Part shown: piece after piece, positions 17,092 through 26,065 of the stretch
Layout: the number at the start of each line of letters is the position of its first letter
Numbering within the stretch: the first letter of the stretch is position 1
Assembly: GCA_028713915.1 (NCBI GenBank)
Contig: JAQTNK010000011.1
Span: forward strand, 1-64,000
Direction of reading: 5' to 3'
Origin: Rhodocyclaceae bacterium
GTDB lineage: Bacteria; Pseudomonadota; Gammaproteobacteria; Burkholderiales; Rhodocyclaceae
DNA length: 64,000 nt
The notes under the pieces: model-generated
Told to the model about the DNA's origin: nothing
The model's input: the letters and a program-made list of their open reading frames with translations, nothing else
Databases searched by the model: none
Program-made: the position numbers and the translations under genes

Positions 17092-18135
17092 TTAGACGGG
17101 GAAACTATCCTTGTTCGCCGCCTTGCTGCGCGCTTCGGACGACGACACGATACCGCGCTTGACGAGTTCCTGCAGGTTCTGGTCGAGCGTCTGCATGCCG
17201 AACTGCTGGCCGGTCTGGATCGCCGAATACATCTGCGCGATCTTGTTCTCGCGGATCAGGTTGCGGATGGCCGGCGTGCCGATCATGATCTCGTGCGCGG
17301 CGACGCGGCCGGTGCCGTCCTTGGTCTTCAGCAGCGTCTGCGAAATCACCGCGCGCAGCGACTCCGACAGCATCGCCCGCACCATTTCCTTTTCCGCCGC
17401 CGGGAAGACGTCGACGATGCGGTCGACCGTCTTCGCCGCCGAACTGGTGTGCAGCGTGCCGAACACCAGGTGGCCGGTCTCGGCCGCCGAAAGCGCCAGG
17501 GCGATGGTTTCGAGGTCGCGCATTTCGCCGACCAGGATGACGTCCGGGTCCTCGCGCAGCGCCGACTTCAAGGCCGTGGCGAAGGACTTCACGTGCGGCC
17601 CGACTTCGCGCTGGTTGACCAGGCATTTCTTCGATTCGTGCACGAATTCGATCGGGTCCTCGACGGTGAGGATGTGGCCGTAGTCGTGCTCATTGACGTC
17701 GTCGACCATCGCCGCCAGCGTCGTCGACTTGCCCGAACCGGTCGGGCCGGTGACCAGCACCACGCCGCGCGGCGTGCGCGCGATCTCGGCGAAGATCTTC
17801 GGCGCGTTCAGTTGTTCGAGGTTCAGCACCTTCGACGGAATGGTGCGGAACACCGCGCCGGCGCCGCGGTTCTGCACGAAGGCATTGACGCGGAAGCGCG
17901 CCAGGCCGGGCACCGCGAACGAGAAGTCGATGTCGAAGTTCTCTTCGTACACCTTGCGCTGGCCGTCGTTCATGATGTCGTAGACCATCGCGTGCACGTC
18001 CTTGTGCTCCAGCGGCGCCAGGTTGATGCGGCGGATGTCGCCATGGACGCGGATCATCGGCGGCAGGCCGGAGGAAAGGTGCAGGTCGGACGCCTTGTTC
18101 TTGACGACGAAGGCGAGCAGTTCGGTGATGTCCAT
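17092..18135 (-). CDS. pilT: Type IV pilus retraction ATPase PilT
   Basis: A 347-aa hexameric ATPase that retracts type IV pili and powers twitching. It begins MDITELLAFVVKNKASDLHLSSG-PP, as PilT proteins do, with Walker A GPTGSGKST at 130-138, Asp box EDPIEFVHESK, Walker B ILVGEMRD and His box TLHTSSAAKTVDRI. Length equals the family norm. It is first of the leftward pilT-pilU pair and divergent from yggS, with only 60 bp between the starts, so both promoters lie in that gap. Confidence 0.97.
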   Translation of the reverse strand: MDITELLAFVVKNKASDLHLSSGLPPMIRVHGDIRRINLAPLEHKDVHAMVYDIMNDGQRKVYEENFDIDFSFAVPGLARFRVNAFVQNRGAGAVFRTIPSKVLNLEQLNAPKIFAEIARTPRGVVLVTGPTGSGKSTTLAAMVDDVNEHDYGHILTVEDPIEFVHESKKCLVNQREVGPHVKSFATALKSALREDPDVILVGEMRDLETIALALSAAETGHLVFGTLHTSSAAKTVDRIVDVFPAAEKEMVRAMLSESLRAVISQTLLKTKDGTGRVAAHEIMIGTPAIRNLIRENKIAQMYSAIQTGQQFGMQTLDQNLQELVKRGIVSSSEARSKAANKDSFPV

Positions 18136-18195
18136 GAGGGATTCCTGGGGGCGGGGCGAAGTCTGCGCAGAGTCTCGGTATACTTAGGGCGCTAT

Positions 18196-18888
18196 ATGAC
18201 ATCAATCGCCGCCAACTTGCAAGCCGTCCATGCGCGCATCGCCGCGGCCTGCGCCGCTTGCGGGCGCGATGCCGCGGCGGTGCGGCTGCTGGCCGTGTCG
18301 AAGACCTGGACGGCGGCGGCGGTGCGCGCGGCGGCGGCCTGCGGCGAGCGCGCTTTCGGCGAAAGCTACGTGCAGGAAGCCGTCGCCAAGATGAGCGAGC
18401 TCGCCGATCTCGACCTCGCCTGGCATTTCATCGGCCCGCTGCAAAGCAACAAGACGCGGCCGGTCGCCGAAGCCTTCGCCTGGGTGCATTCGATCGACCG
18501 CCTGAAGATCGCCGAGCGTCTCTCGGCGCAGCGTCCGGATCGCCTGCCGCCGCTACAGGTCTGCATCGAAGTCAATGTCAGCGGCGAGGCGAGCAAGAGC
18601 GGCTGTGCGCCTGCCGACGTGGCGGCGCTCGCCGCCGCCGTGGCCGGCTTGCCCCGGCTGCGGCTGCGCGGCCTGATGGCAATTCCCGAGCCGAGCGACG
18701 ATGCAGCCTTGCAGCGCCGCCGCTTCGCGTCGCTGCGAACGCTGCGCGACACGCTCAACGGCGCGGGCTTCGCCCTCGATACGCTTTCCATGGGCATGTC
18801 GCACGATCTCGAAGCGGCCATCGCGGAAGGCGCTAACATAGTGCGCGTCGGTACCGCGATATTTGGCGCGAGGACGAAAAACGATTGA
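18196..18888 (+). CDS. yggS: YggS-family PLP homeostasis protein
   Basis: A 230-aa alanine-racemase-fold protein that binds pyridoxal phosphate and helps PLP and amino-acid balance. The PLP lysine is in LLAVSKTW near the N-terminus, followed by GESYVQEA, WHFIGPLQSNK and, near the C-terminus, LSMGMSHDLEAAI-GAN-VRVGTAIFG. The ATG at 18196 gives the family length; a much longer reading frame upstream runs through pilT antisense and is not real. It heads the plus-strand set yggS-proC-yggT-DUF167 found in many proteobacteria. Confidence 0.95.
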   Translation: MTSIAANLQAVHARIAAACAACGRDAAAVRLLAVSKTWTAAAVRAAAACGERAFGESYVQEAVAKMSELADLDLAWHFIGPLQSNKTRPVAEAFAWVHSIDRLKIAERLSAQRPDRLPPLQVCIEVNVSGEASKSGCAPADVAALAAAVAGLPRLRLRGLMAIPEPSDDAALQRRRFASLRTLRDTLNGAGFALDTLSMGMSHDLEAAIAEGANIVRVGTAIFGARTKND

Positions 18889-18890
18889 TA

Positions 18891-18957
18891 ACCGCCGAGT
18901 CGCCGAGGGCGCGGAGTTCCTGCCGCGCATGTCTCGGCGCCGCGGCGTCTTTGCGGT
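18891..18957. repeat. Degenerate palindromic repeat between yggS and proC
   Basis: Arms at 18891-18916 (starting ACCGCCGAGTCGCCGAGG) and 18932-18957 (ending GGCGTCTTTGCGGT) form an imperfect inverted repeat related to the element at 17020-17080. It starts 2 bp after the yggS stop and ends 11 bp before the proC start. Conservation is only partial. Confidence 0.45.
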
Positions 18958-18968
18958 GAGGGCTTGAC

Positions 18969-19781
18969 ATGAAAATCACATTCATCGGCGGCGGCAACAT
19001 GGCCGTCGCGTTGATCGGCGGCCTGCGCAAGCAGGGCTATTCCGCGGCAGGCATCCAGGTCGTCGAGCCCGTCGAGCAAGCGCGCGCGCGGCTCAGCGAA
19101 GAATTCGGCGTGCGCTGCGCGCCGAGCCTCGACGCCGCGGCGCTGCATTGCGAAGTCCTCGTCCTCGCCGTCAAGCCCCAGCAGATGAAAGAGGCGCTCG
19201 CGCCCGCCGCCGGCAAGCTCAAGGACCAGCTCGTCGTCAGCATCGCCGCCGGCCTGCGGCTGGCGGACATCGCCCGCTGGCTCGGCGGCCACCGCCAGAT
19301 CGTGCGCACCATGCCGAACATGCCGGCGCTGATCGGCGCCGGCATCACCGGCCTCTACGCCGATCCCAGCGTCGACCTCGAAGGCCGCTCGACGGCCGAG
19401 AAAATCCTCGCCGCCGTCGGCCGCATCGTCTGGATCAGCGACGAAGCGATGATGGACCCCGTCACCGCCATTTCCGGCAGCGGCCCGGCCTACGTCTTCT
19501 ATTTCATCGAGGCGCTCGAAGCCGCCGCGCTGAAGCTCGGCTTCGAGCCGCCGGCGGCGCGCCTGCTGGCCATCGACACATTCCTCGGCGCGGCGAAACT
19601 GGCCAACAGCAGCGCCGAGTCCATCTCCCGGCTGCGCGAGCGCGTCACGTCCAAAGGCGGCACCACGGAAGCGGCGCTCAAGTCCTTCGATGCCGACGGC
19701 ATACGCGACGCCATCGAGCGCGGCGTCGAAGCCGCCAACGTCCGCGGCCGCGAGCTCGGCGACATCCTGGGACAAGGCTGA
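18969..19781 (+). CDS. proC: Pyrroline-5-carboxylate reductase
   Basis: A 270-aa NAD(P)H-dependent enzyme for the last step of proline synthesis. The Rossmann motif is FIGGGNMA at the N-terminus; later come VLAVKPQQM, VRTMPNMPALIGAG, and the family signature around ISGSGPAYVFYFIEAL and LRERVTSKGGTTEAAL. Length is normal. The stop overlaps the next start (TGATG at 19779-19783), so it is co-translated with yggT. Confidence 0.97.
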   Translation: MKITFIGGGNMAVALIGGLRKQGYSAAGIQVVEPVEQARARLSEEFGVRCAPSLDAAALHCEVLVLAVKPQQMKEALAPAAGKLKDQLVVSIAAGLRLADIARWLGGHRQIVRTMPNMPALIGAGITGLYADPSVDLEGRSTAEKILAAVGRIVWISDEAMMDPVTAISGSGPAYVFYFIEALEAAALKLGFEPPAARLLAIDTFLGAAKLANSSAESISRLRERVTSKGGTTEAALKSFDADGIRDAIERGVEAANVRGRELGDILGQG

Positions 19782-20365
19782 TGCACGCCGCCGGCATGTT
19801 CACGCAACTGCTGCTCCAGCTCGTCGACCTCGCCGCCAGCTTCTTCGCCGGGCTGTTCGTGCTGCGCTTCATCCTGCAATGGGCGCGCGCGCCGTTTCGC
19901 AATCCGATCGGCCACTTCGTCGTCACGCTGACCGACTGGGGCGTGCTGCCGCTGCGCCGCATCGTGCCGGGATATCGCGGCCTCGACCTCGCCTCGCTGG
20001 TCATGGCCTGGCTGGTCGAGACGGTCAGCCTGCTGCTGGTGCTGGCGATCATCGGCGCGCTGGCCGGCGGCGGCGACATGATCGCGCTGGCCCTGGTCGC
20101 CGGCTTCATCGAGATGCTGCGCACCGTCGCCTACGTCATCATCGGCGCCACGCTCGGCGTCGTCATCCTGTCGTGGGTCAATCCCTACGCGCCGCTGGCC
20201 CCCGTCTTCAACGCCGTCGCGCAGCCTTTCCTGCGGCCTTTCCAGCGCCTCGTTCCGCCCATCGCCGGCATCGACCTCTCGCCGCTGTTCCTGCTGCTGC
20301 TGCTGCAGCTGACGCTGGGCCTGCTGTCCTCGCTCAAGTCGGCGACCCTCGGCCTGGGCTTGTAG
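19781..20365 (+). CDS. yggT: YggT-family integral membrane protein
   Basis: A 194-aa protein with two YggT repeats, each with two membrane segments. Each repeat contains the typical arginine-rich or proline-rich loop ([21 protein letters not shown], and [17 protein letters not shown]). The exact role is unknown; relatives are linked to osmotic tolerance or to SepF-like division functions. It starts inside the proC stop, which supports the chosen ATG. Confidence 0.92.
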   Translation: MHAAGMFTQLLLQLVDLAASFFAGLFVLRFILQWARAPFRNPIGHFVVTLTDWGVLPLRRIVPGYRGLDLASLVMAWLVETVSLLLVLAIIGALAGGGDMIALALVAGFIEMLRTVAYVIIGATLGVVILSWVNPYAPLAPVFNAVAQPFLRPFQRLVPPIAGIDLSPLFLLLLLQLTLGLLSSLKSATLGLGL

Positions 20366-20369
20366 GCGG

Positions 20370-20654
20370 ATGAGCTGGCTGCGCGAAGACAGCGACGGCG
20401 TCGTGCTGACCCTGCACATCCAGCCCGGTGCCAAGCGCACCGAAACCGCCGGACTGCACGGCGACGCCCTGAAGATCCGGCTGGCCGCGCCGCCCGTCGA
20501 CGGCCGCGCCAACGACGCGCTGGTGGCCTTCCTCGCCAAGGCGCTGGGCGTGCCGAAGGCGCACGTCGATCTCGTCGCCGGCCAGAGCTCGCGCGCCAAG
20601 CGCGTGCGCGTCGCCGGCGTCAGCGCGGCGGCGGCGACGGCGGCGCTGTCCTAG
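20370..20654 (+). CDS. yggU: DUF167 (YggU) family protein
   Basis: A 94-aa protein of the DUF167/YggU family: [50 protein letters not shown] and the SSRAK-VRV end are the family core. Function is unknown. It sits 4 bp after yggT, in its usual neighbourhood, and converges with the DUF2252 gene 8 bp downstream. Confidence 0.92.
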   Translation: MSWLREDSDGVVLTLHIQPGAKRTETAGLHGDALKIRLAAPPVDGRANDALVAFLAKALGVPKAHVDLVAGQSSRAKRVRVAGVSAAAATAALS

Positions 20655-20662
20655 ACCCGCGC

Positions 20663-21865
20663 TCAGATGTTCGCGCAGGCGCCGTCCCGATACGCCTGCG
20701 CATAGACGCGCCAATCCTGCTCGACTTGCGCCGCGGCGTGTTCCGCCGCATCCAGCAGGCGCAGGCGCCATTTCTCGCGCCGGGCGAAGTCGATGAGTTC
20801 GTCGCTGGTGGCGGAGCCCTGGCGCCCGCCGCTGCGCAACTGGCCCCAGGCGACGACCTCGGCCATCGTCCGCATCACGCCTGCGGTGCGGCGCAGCTTG
20901 CCGTCCCAGCGGTCGAGCGCGACGCGGTCCTCGCTCGGCTGCAGGCCGCGCAGGATGTAGGACGACTTGCCCAGCGTCACCGCCTGCAGGAAGGCCATCG
21001 ACACCGCCTGCATGCGGCGCTGCACGGCGACGACGCGCGCGGCTTCGCTGGCCCAGTGCGGCTGCTTGATTTTCAGGTGCGGCACCAGCGACGAGGGCAG
21101 CGCCTGCTTGAGGTCGATCAGGTAATTGCGGTCGGGCGAACCCTTGCCTTCGACGAGGATGACGTAGCGGTCGACGCCGAGGCTGCCGGTGCCGGCGATG
21201 CGGCGGGCGACGTCGAGCAGCTTGTAGAACTTCGGCTCGGGCTGCGCCGCGGCGAAGTCGCGCATGAAGGCCGCCACCGTCTCGCGTTGCGCCGCGGTGA
21301 CGGGCAAGGCCTTGCGGCCGTCGGTGCGCAGTTGGCGCTTGTTGCCGCGCCGCTCGGTGCGGGTATCGAGATAGGCCGGCCGCGGACGATCCTGCAGGCT
21401 GTCGAGCAACTGGCGCACCATGCCGTCCGCCGTTTCGCGCTCGACCCAGCGCGCCTTGCCGTCGGCCAGCGCGGCGACGTAGGCGTCGAGAAAGCAGCGG
21501 CACAGCGCGACGGCCTCGGCACGCTGGAGCCCGAGGCCCGCCGCGCCGACGAGCACGCTGGCGAGGAAGCGCACCAGTTCCCAGGTGCAGGGCGCGAGTG
21601 CCGCCTCGTCGAAATCGTTCATGTCGAAATAGACGAGGCGGTTGTCGCCCTTGAAGCTGCCGAAGTTCTCGAAGTGCAGGTCGCCGCAGACCCAGGTGAC
21701 GGGCGCCCGGCGCGGCAGGCCGATGGCGGCGACGCGGTCGTAGAACAGATGGCAGGTGCCGCGCAGGAAGACGAACGGACTCGCGCTCATGGCGGCGTAC
21801 TTGCGCGCCAGGCGCTCCGGATCGCGGCCGGCGTTGAAAGCGCGGATGGTGTCGACGATATCCAT
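20663..21865 (-). CDS. DUF2252 family protein with kinase-like catalytic loop
   Basis: A 400-aa protein of the DUF2252 family. Near the N-terminus it has F-FLRGT, CGDLHFENFGSFKG and FDMNDFDEA, which resemble the catalytic loop and metal-binding Asp of protein-kinase/aminoglycoside-phosphotransferase folds. Other family marks are RRIAGTGSLGVDRYV and SSYILRGLQPSEDR. No substrate is known. It is transcribed alone, divergent from tupB with a 79-bp gap. Confidence 0.85.
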   Translation of the reverse strand: MDIVDTIRAFNAGRDPERLARKYAAMSASPFVFLRGTCHLFYDRVAAIGLPRRAPVTWVCGDLHFENFGSFKGDNRLVYFDMNDFDEAALAPCTWELVRFLASVLVGAAGLGLQRAEAVALCRCFLDAYVAALADGKARWVERETADGMVRQLLDSLQDRPRPAYLDTRTERRGNKRQLRTDGRKALPVTAAQRETVAAFMRDFAAAQPEPKFYKLLDVARRIAGTGSLGVDRYVILVEGKGSPDRNYLIDLKQALPSSLVPHLKIKQPHWASEAARVVAVQRRMQAVSMAFLQAVTLGKSSYILRGLQPSEDRVALDRWDGKLRRTAGVMRTMAEVVAWGQLRSGGRQGSATSDELIDFARREKWRLRLLDAAEHAAAQVEQDWRVYAQAYRDGACANI

Positions 21866-21944
21866 GTCGCCTCGCAGCTCGCATCGAAACGGCCACTATA
21901 CGCGACGCTCAAGCGCCGCCGCCTCTGGTAGGCTCACGGCCTTC

Positions 21945-22649
21945 ATGAACGAAATCTCCGCCAGCCTGCAGCTCGCCGCCTCGCTGATCGCCGCCGCCGA
22001 CGCCAAGCTCTACGGCATCGTCGCCTTGAGCCTGCGCGTCAGCCTGAGCGCCACCGTCATCGCCTGCGTCGTCGGCATGCCGATCGGCGCCTGGCTGGCG
22101 GTCGGGCGCTTCGCCGGACGGCGCGTGCTGATCGTGCTGTTCAACGGCATGATGGGCCTGCCGCCGGTCGCCGTCGGCCTGCTCATCTACCTGCTGCTGT
22201 CGCGCGCCGGGCCGCTCGGTACCTTCGGCCTGCTGTTCACGCCGACGGCGATGATCATCGCCCAGTCGGTGCTGGTCGCGCCCATCGTCGCGGCGCTGAC
22301 GCGCCAGGTCATCGCCGACGCCTGGCTCGAATACCGCGAGCAGTTGCGCTCGCTGGGCGCCAGCCGGCCGCGCGCGGCGGCGACGCTGCTGTGGGACGGC
22401 CGCTTCTCGCTGTCCACGGCGGCGCTCGCCGGCTTCGGCCGCGCCATCGCCGAAGTCGGCACCGTGATGATCGTCGGCGGCAACATCGACGGCGTCACGC
22501 GCGTCATGACCACCACCATCGCGCTGGAGACCAGCAAGGGCGACCTGCCGCTGGCGCTGGCCCTGGGCGTGATCCTGATCTCGCTAGTGCTGGCCATCAA
22601 TGCCGTCGCCTACCTGCTGCGCGGCTGGGCGGCAAGGCGGTGGGGATGA
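21945..22649 (+). CDS. tupB: Tungstate ABC transporter permease TupB
   Basis: A 234-aa permease with about five to six membrane segments and the MetI-type loop EYREQLRSLGASRPRAAATLLWDGRF that contacts the ATPase. The end, GRAIAEVGTVMIVGGNIDGVTRVMTT-IALETSKGDLPLALALG, is typical of TupB/WtpB-type oxyanion permeases. It overlaps the ATPase gene by ATGA at 22646-22649. The tupB-tupC-tupA order indicates high-affinity tungstate uptake. Confidence 0.9.
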   Translation: MNEISASLQLAASLIAAADAKLYGIVALSLRVSLSATVIACVVGMPIGAWLAVGRFAGRRVLIVLFNGMMGLPPVAVGLLIYLLLSRAGPLGTFGLLFTPTAMIIAQSVLVAPIVAALTRQVIADAWLEYREQLRSLGASRPRAAATLLWDGRFSLSTAALAGFGRAIAEVGTVMIVGGNIDGVTRVMTTTIALETSKGDLPLALALGVILISLVLAINAVAYLLRGWAARRWG

Positions 22650-23332
22650 GCAGCTACCTTCAGCTCTCCGGCCTCGACCTCGTCGAAGGCGAGAACGCCA
22701 TCGTGCGCGACGTCACCCTCGAACTGGCGGCCCGGCGCACGCTGATCCTCGGCCCCAACGGCGCCGGCAAGAGCACGCTGCTGCGCCTGATCCACGGCCT
22801 GCTGCGGCCGACCGGCGGCACCGTGCGCTGGCCGCAGCCGCTGCGCCAGGCGATGGTATTCCAGCGTCCGGTCATGCTGCGCACCACGGTTTTCAAGAAC
22901 GTCATCTACGGCCTCAAGCTCGCCGGCGTCAAGGACGGCGAGCGCGAGCGCCGCGCCGCGGCCGCGCTCGAGCGCGTCGGCCTCGCCCACCTCGGCGCGC
23001 GCCCGGCACGCGTGCTCTCGGGCGGCGAGCAGCAGCGCGTCGCGCTGGCGCGCGCCTGGGCGCTCGAGCCGCAAGTGCTGTTCCTCGACGAGCCCACCGC
23101 CAGCCTCGACCCGGCCAGCAACCGCGAAGTCGAGCGCATCATCGGCGAATTCGCCGCCGCCGGCACGCGCATCCTCATGACGACGCATAATCTTGGCCAG
23201 GCCCGCCGGCTGGCGGACGAAATCATCTACATCGACGACGGCCGCGTGCTCGAACAGGCGCCGGCCGCCGCGTTTTTTCAACAGCCGCGCAACGCCCGCG
23301 CCGCGGCCTTCATCCGGGAGGAACTACTATGA
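22646..23332 (+). CDS. tupC: Tungstate ABC transporter ATP-binding protein TupC
   Basis: A 228-aa ABC ATPase: Walker A GPNGAGKST, Q-loop VFQRPVMLRTTV, signature LSGGEQQR, Walker B LFLDEPTASLDP and His switch TTHNLGQA. The MLRTTVFKNVIYGL wording after the Q-loop is usual in tungstate/molybdate-type ATPases. It overlaps tupB and tupA by 4 bp each, so all three are one translational unit. Confidence 0.92.
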   Translation: MSSYLQLSGLDLVEGENAIVRDVTLELAARRTLILGPNGAGKSTLLRLIHGLLRPTGGTVRWPQPLRQAMVFQRPVMLRTTVFKNVIYGLKLAGVKDGERERRAAAALERVGLAHLGARPARVLSGGEQQRVALARAWALEPQVLFLDEPTASLDPASNREVERIIGEFAAAGTRILMTTHNLGQARRLADEIIYIDDGRVLEQAPAAAFFQQPRNARAAAFIREELL

Positions 23333-24150
23333 ATCGCATCCGCCGCCTTCTCCTCGCCCTCGCCTGCGCGTGCGCCGTGCCCCTGGGCGCGCACGCCGCC
23401 GACGAGTTCATCACCGTCGCCTCGACCACCTCGACCGAGCAGTCGGGCCTGTTCGGCCACTTGCTGCCGGCCTTCGAGCAGCAGACCGGCATCAAGGTGC
23501 ACGTCGTCGCGCTGGGCACCGGCCAGGCGCTCGACCTCGCCCGCCGCGGCGATGCCGACGTCGTCTTCGTGCACGATCCCGCGGCGGAAGCGAAGTTCCT
23601 CAATGAGGGCTGGGGCGTCAAGCGCTTCGAGGTGATGTACAACGATTTCGTGCTGATCGGGCCGAAAGCCGACCCGGCGAAAATCGTCGGCGGCCAGGAC
23701 ATCGTCACGGCGCTGCAGAAGATCGAGTCCGCCAAGGCGCCCTTCGTCTCGCGCGGCGACCGCAGCGGCACCAACGCCGCCGAGCTGCGCCTGTGGAAGA
23801 TCGCCGGCATCGACCTCGACAAGGCCAAAGGCCCCTGGTACCGCGACACCGGCTCGGGCATGGGCCCGGCGCTGAACACCGCGGCATCGATGGATGCCTA
23901 CATCCTCGCCGACCGCGGCACCTGGCTCGCCTTCAAGAACCGACAGAATCTCGAGATCCTGGTGCAGGGCGACAAGCGCCTCTTCAACCAGTACGGCGTC
24001 ATGCTCGTCAATCCGGCCAAGCATCCGAGCGTGAAAAAGGAACTCGGCCAGAAGTTCGTCGACTGGGTCGTCTCGCCCGCCGGCCAGCAGGCCATCGCCG
24101 CCTACAAGGTCGGCGGCGAACAGTTGTTCTTCCCCAACGCCAAGCCCTGA
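23329..24150 (+). CDS. tupA: Tungstate-binding periplasmic protein TupA
   Basis: A 273-aa protein with a signal peptide ending AHAA (about residue 24). The binding-protein start [20 protein letters not shown] is the TupA signature, where Thr/Ser residues bind tungstate; later [16 protein letters not shown] and [16 protein letters not shown] complete the pattern. It captures tungstate in the periplasm for TupBC. Tungsten demand would fit a tungsten enzyme such as an aldehyde:ferredoxin oxidoreductase or formate dehydrogenase, none of which is in this window. Confidence 0.93.
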   Translation: MNRIRRLLLALACACAVPLGAHAADEFITVASTTSTEQSGLFGHLLPAFEQQTGIKVHVVALGTGQALDLARRGDADVVFVHDPAAEAKFLNEGWGVKRFEVMYNDFVLIGPKADPAKIVGGQDIVTALQKIESAKAPFVSRGDRSGTNAAELRLWKIAGIDLDKAKGPWYRDTGSGMGPALNTAASMDAYILADRGTWLAFKNRQNLEILVQGDKRLFNQYGVMLVNPAKHPSVKKELGQKFVDWVVSPAGQQAIAAYKVGGEQLFFPNAKP

Positions 24151-24163
24151 CGCCGCCGGCGGA

Positions 24164-25315
24164 ATGACCGAGCCGATGGGACCGCTGGCGGGAATCCGCA
24201 TCATCGAAATGGCCGGCATCGGGCCGGCGCCGTTCGCTGCCATGTGGCTCGCCGACATGGGCGCGGAAGTCGTCCGCATCGACCGCAAGGAAAAGCCGGG
24301 CGATTCCGCCTTCGATACGCTGAAAAGCTACGGCTTTCTCAACCGCGGCCGGCGCTCGCTGGCGCTGGACCTGAAGAAGCCGCAAGCCGTCGCCGCGCTG
24401 CTGCAGCTCGTCGCCGGCGCCGATGCGCTGATCGAGGGCTTCCGGCCCGGCGTCATGGAGCGCCTCGGCCTCGGCCCCGACGCCTGCCTGGCGAAGAATC
24501 CCAAGCTGGTCTACGGCCGCATCACCGGCTGGGGCCAGAGCGGTCCGCTGGCGCAGACCGCCGGCCACGACATCGACTACATCGCGTTGACCGGCGCGCT
24601 CCACGCCATCGGCAAGCGCGAACAGCCGGTGCCGCCGCTCAACCTCGTCGGCGATTTCGGCGGCGGCGCGATGTTCCTCGTTGGCGGCGTGCTCGCCGCA
24701 CTGCTCGAAGCGCAGCGCTCCGGCCGCGGCCAGGTGGTCGACGCCGCCATGACCGACGGCGCCGCGCTGCTGATGGCCATGCAGTACAGCTTCAAGGCCG
24801 CCGGCCACTGGGGCAACCAGCGCGAGGCCAACCTGCTCGACGGCGGCGCGCCGTTCTACGGCACCTACGCCTGCGCCGACGGCAAGTGGCTCGCCGTCGG
24901 TCCCATCGAGCCGCAGTTCCACGATCTGCTGATCGACCAGCTCGGCCTGCCGCGCGAGGAATTCGCCGCACGCTGGAATCCGCAAAGCTGGCCGGAACTG
25001 CGGGCCAAACTGGCGGCCGTGTTCGCGACCAAGAGCCGCGACGCCTGGTGCGCGCTGCTCGAAACCAGCGACGCCTGCGTCGCGCCGGTGCTCGATCTCG
25101 ACGAAGCGCCGCGCCATCCGCACAACGTCGCCCGCCAGACGTTCGTCGAGCATGCCGGCATCACCCAGCCGGCGCCGGCGCCGCGCTTTTCGCGCACGGT
25201 GCCGGCGATTCAATCGGCGGCGCCGCAGCGCGGCGAGCATAACGACGCCGTCCTGCGGGACTGGGGCTTCGGCATCGACGAGGTCGCTGCCCTGGCGGCG
25301 GCGGGCGCGATCTGA
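24164..25315 (+). CDS. CaiB/BaiF family protein, alpha-methylacyl-CoA racemase type
   Basis: A 383-aa member of the family III CoA-transferase superfamily. [17 protein letters not shown] (His about 135, Asp about 138) and NLVGDFGGG (Asp about 164) match the catalytic His and Asp of AMACR-type racemases. The start [19 protein letters not shown] and [16 protein letters not shown] are also typical. It would epimerise 2-methyl-branched acyl-CoA thioesters, but a CoA-transferase role cannot be excluded. It follows tupA by 13 bp, possibly co-transcribed without a clear functional link. Confidence 0.88.
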   Translation: MTEPMGPLAGIRIIEMAGIGPAPFAAMWLADMGAEVVRIDRKEKPGDSAFDTLKSYGFLNRGRRSLALDLKKPQAVAALLQLVAGADALIEGFRPGVMERLGLGPDACLAKNPKLVYGRITGWGQSGPLAQTAGHDIDYIALTGALHAIGKREQPVPPLNLVGDFGGGAMFLVGGVLAALLEAQRSGRGQVVDAAMTDGAALLMAMQYSFKAAGHWGNQREANLLDGGAPFYGTYACADGKWLAVGPIEPQFHDLLIDQLGLPREEFAARWNPQSWPELRAKLAAVFATKSRDAWCALLETSDACVAPVLDLDEAPRHPHNVARQTFVEHAGITQPAPAPRFSRTVPAIQSAAPQRGEHNDAVLRDWGFGIDEVAALAAAGAI

Positions 25316-25393
25316 GGGCGCGGTGGCGGCGCCGCGATTTCCTTTTAGAATGCCCGCCAGCGGCACCATAAGCGCGCACTGAGGAGACATCGC

Positions 25394-26047
25394 TTGGATA
25401 CGTCCGATTGCAGCGGTCGGCGCGGCGACGCAAAGTTCGCCGGCGCGCAGGAGAGAACGCGGGCCTGGCTGGCGGCGCTGGGCTTCGTCGTGGCCGCCCC
25501 GGCATGGGCCGACGACGCGGAGAAGGCCAAGACCATCGTCGCCAACGTCTGTTCCGCCTGTCACGGCATCGACGGCAACAGCACCGTGCCGACCTATCCC
25601 AAGCTCGCCGGCCGCCATCCCGACTACATCGTCAGGGAACTCAAGGAATTCATTTCCGGCAAGCGCAAGAGCGACATCATGGCGCCGATCTGCGCCGCCC
25701 TCGACCCCGGCGACTTCAAGGGTCTGGGCGCTTATTTCGGCGCCCAGAAGCCGAGCTCCGGCACCGTGCTGAATGCGAAGGCCGCCGCGGAAGGCAAGAA
25801 GCTCTACCAGGACGGCAACGAGCTGAGCGGCGTCCCCGCCTGCGCCGGCTGCCACGAACCCGACGCCGCCGGCAACAAGCGTTTCCCGCGGCTGGCCGGA
25901 CAGCACCGCGAATACCTGGTCGAGCAGCTGCACAACTTTCGCAACGACATCCGCAACAACGAGACCGCGCGCGTCATGCGCGAAGTGGCAAAGCGTCTGA
26001 CCGAGGACGAGATCACCGCGGTCGCCGAATACCTCACCGGCCTGTAG
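25394..26047 (+). CDS. Dihaem cytochrome c, c4-like
   Basis: A 217-aa periplasmic protein with two haem sites, CSACH and CAGCH, each in a class I-like domain; the repeated YPKLAGRHPDYIVRELKEF and FPRLAGQHREYLVEQLHNF segments show the two-domain duplication of cytochrome c4. Candidate Met ligands are in DIMAPI and RVMREV. The TTG at 25394 is chosen because GAGGAG lies 7 nt upstream; the signal peptide (WLAALGFVVAAPAWA) comes after an unusually long 24-residue N-region. It is followed 18 bp later by a second dihaem cytochrome gene. It is a likely carrier to a terminal oxidase or other reductase. Confidence 0.88.
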   Translation: MDTSDCSGRRGDAKFAGAQERTRAWLAALGFVVAAPAWADDAEKAKTIVANVCSACHGIDGNSTVPTYPKLAGRHPDYIVRELKEFISGKRKSDIMAPICAALDPGDFKGLGAYFGAQKPSSGTVLNAKAAAEGKKLYQDGNELSGVPACAGCHEPDAAGNKRFPRLAGQHREYLVEQLHNFRNDIRNNETARVMREVAKRLTEDEITAVAEYLTGL

Positions 26048-26065
26048 GCGCAGCAGGGGATCGAT

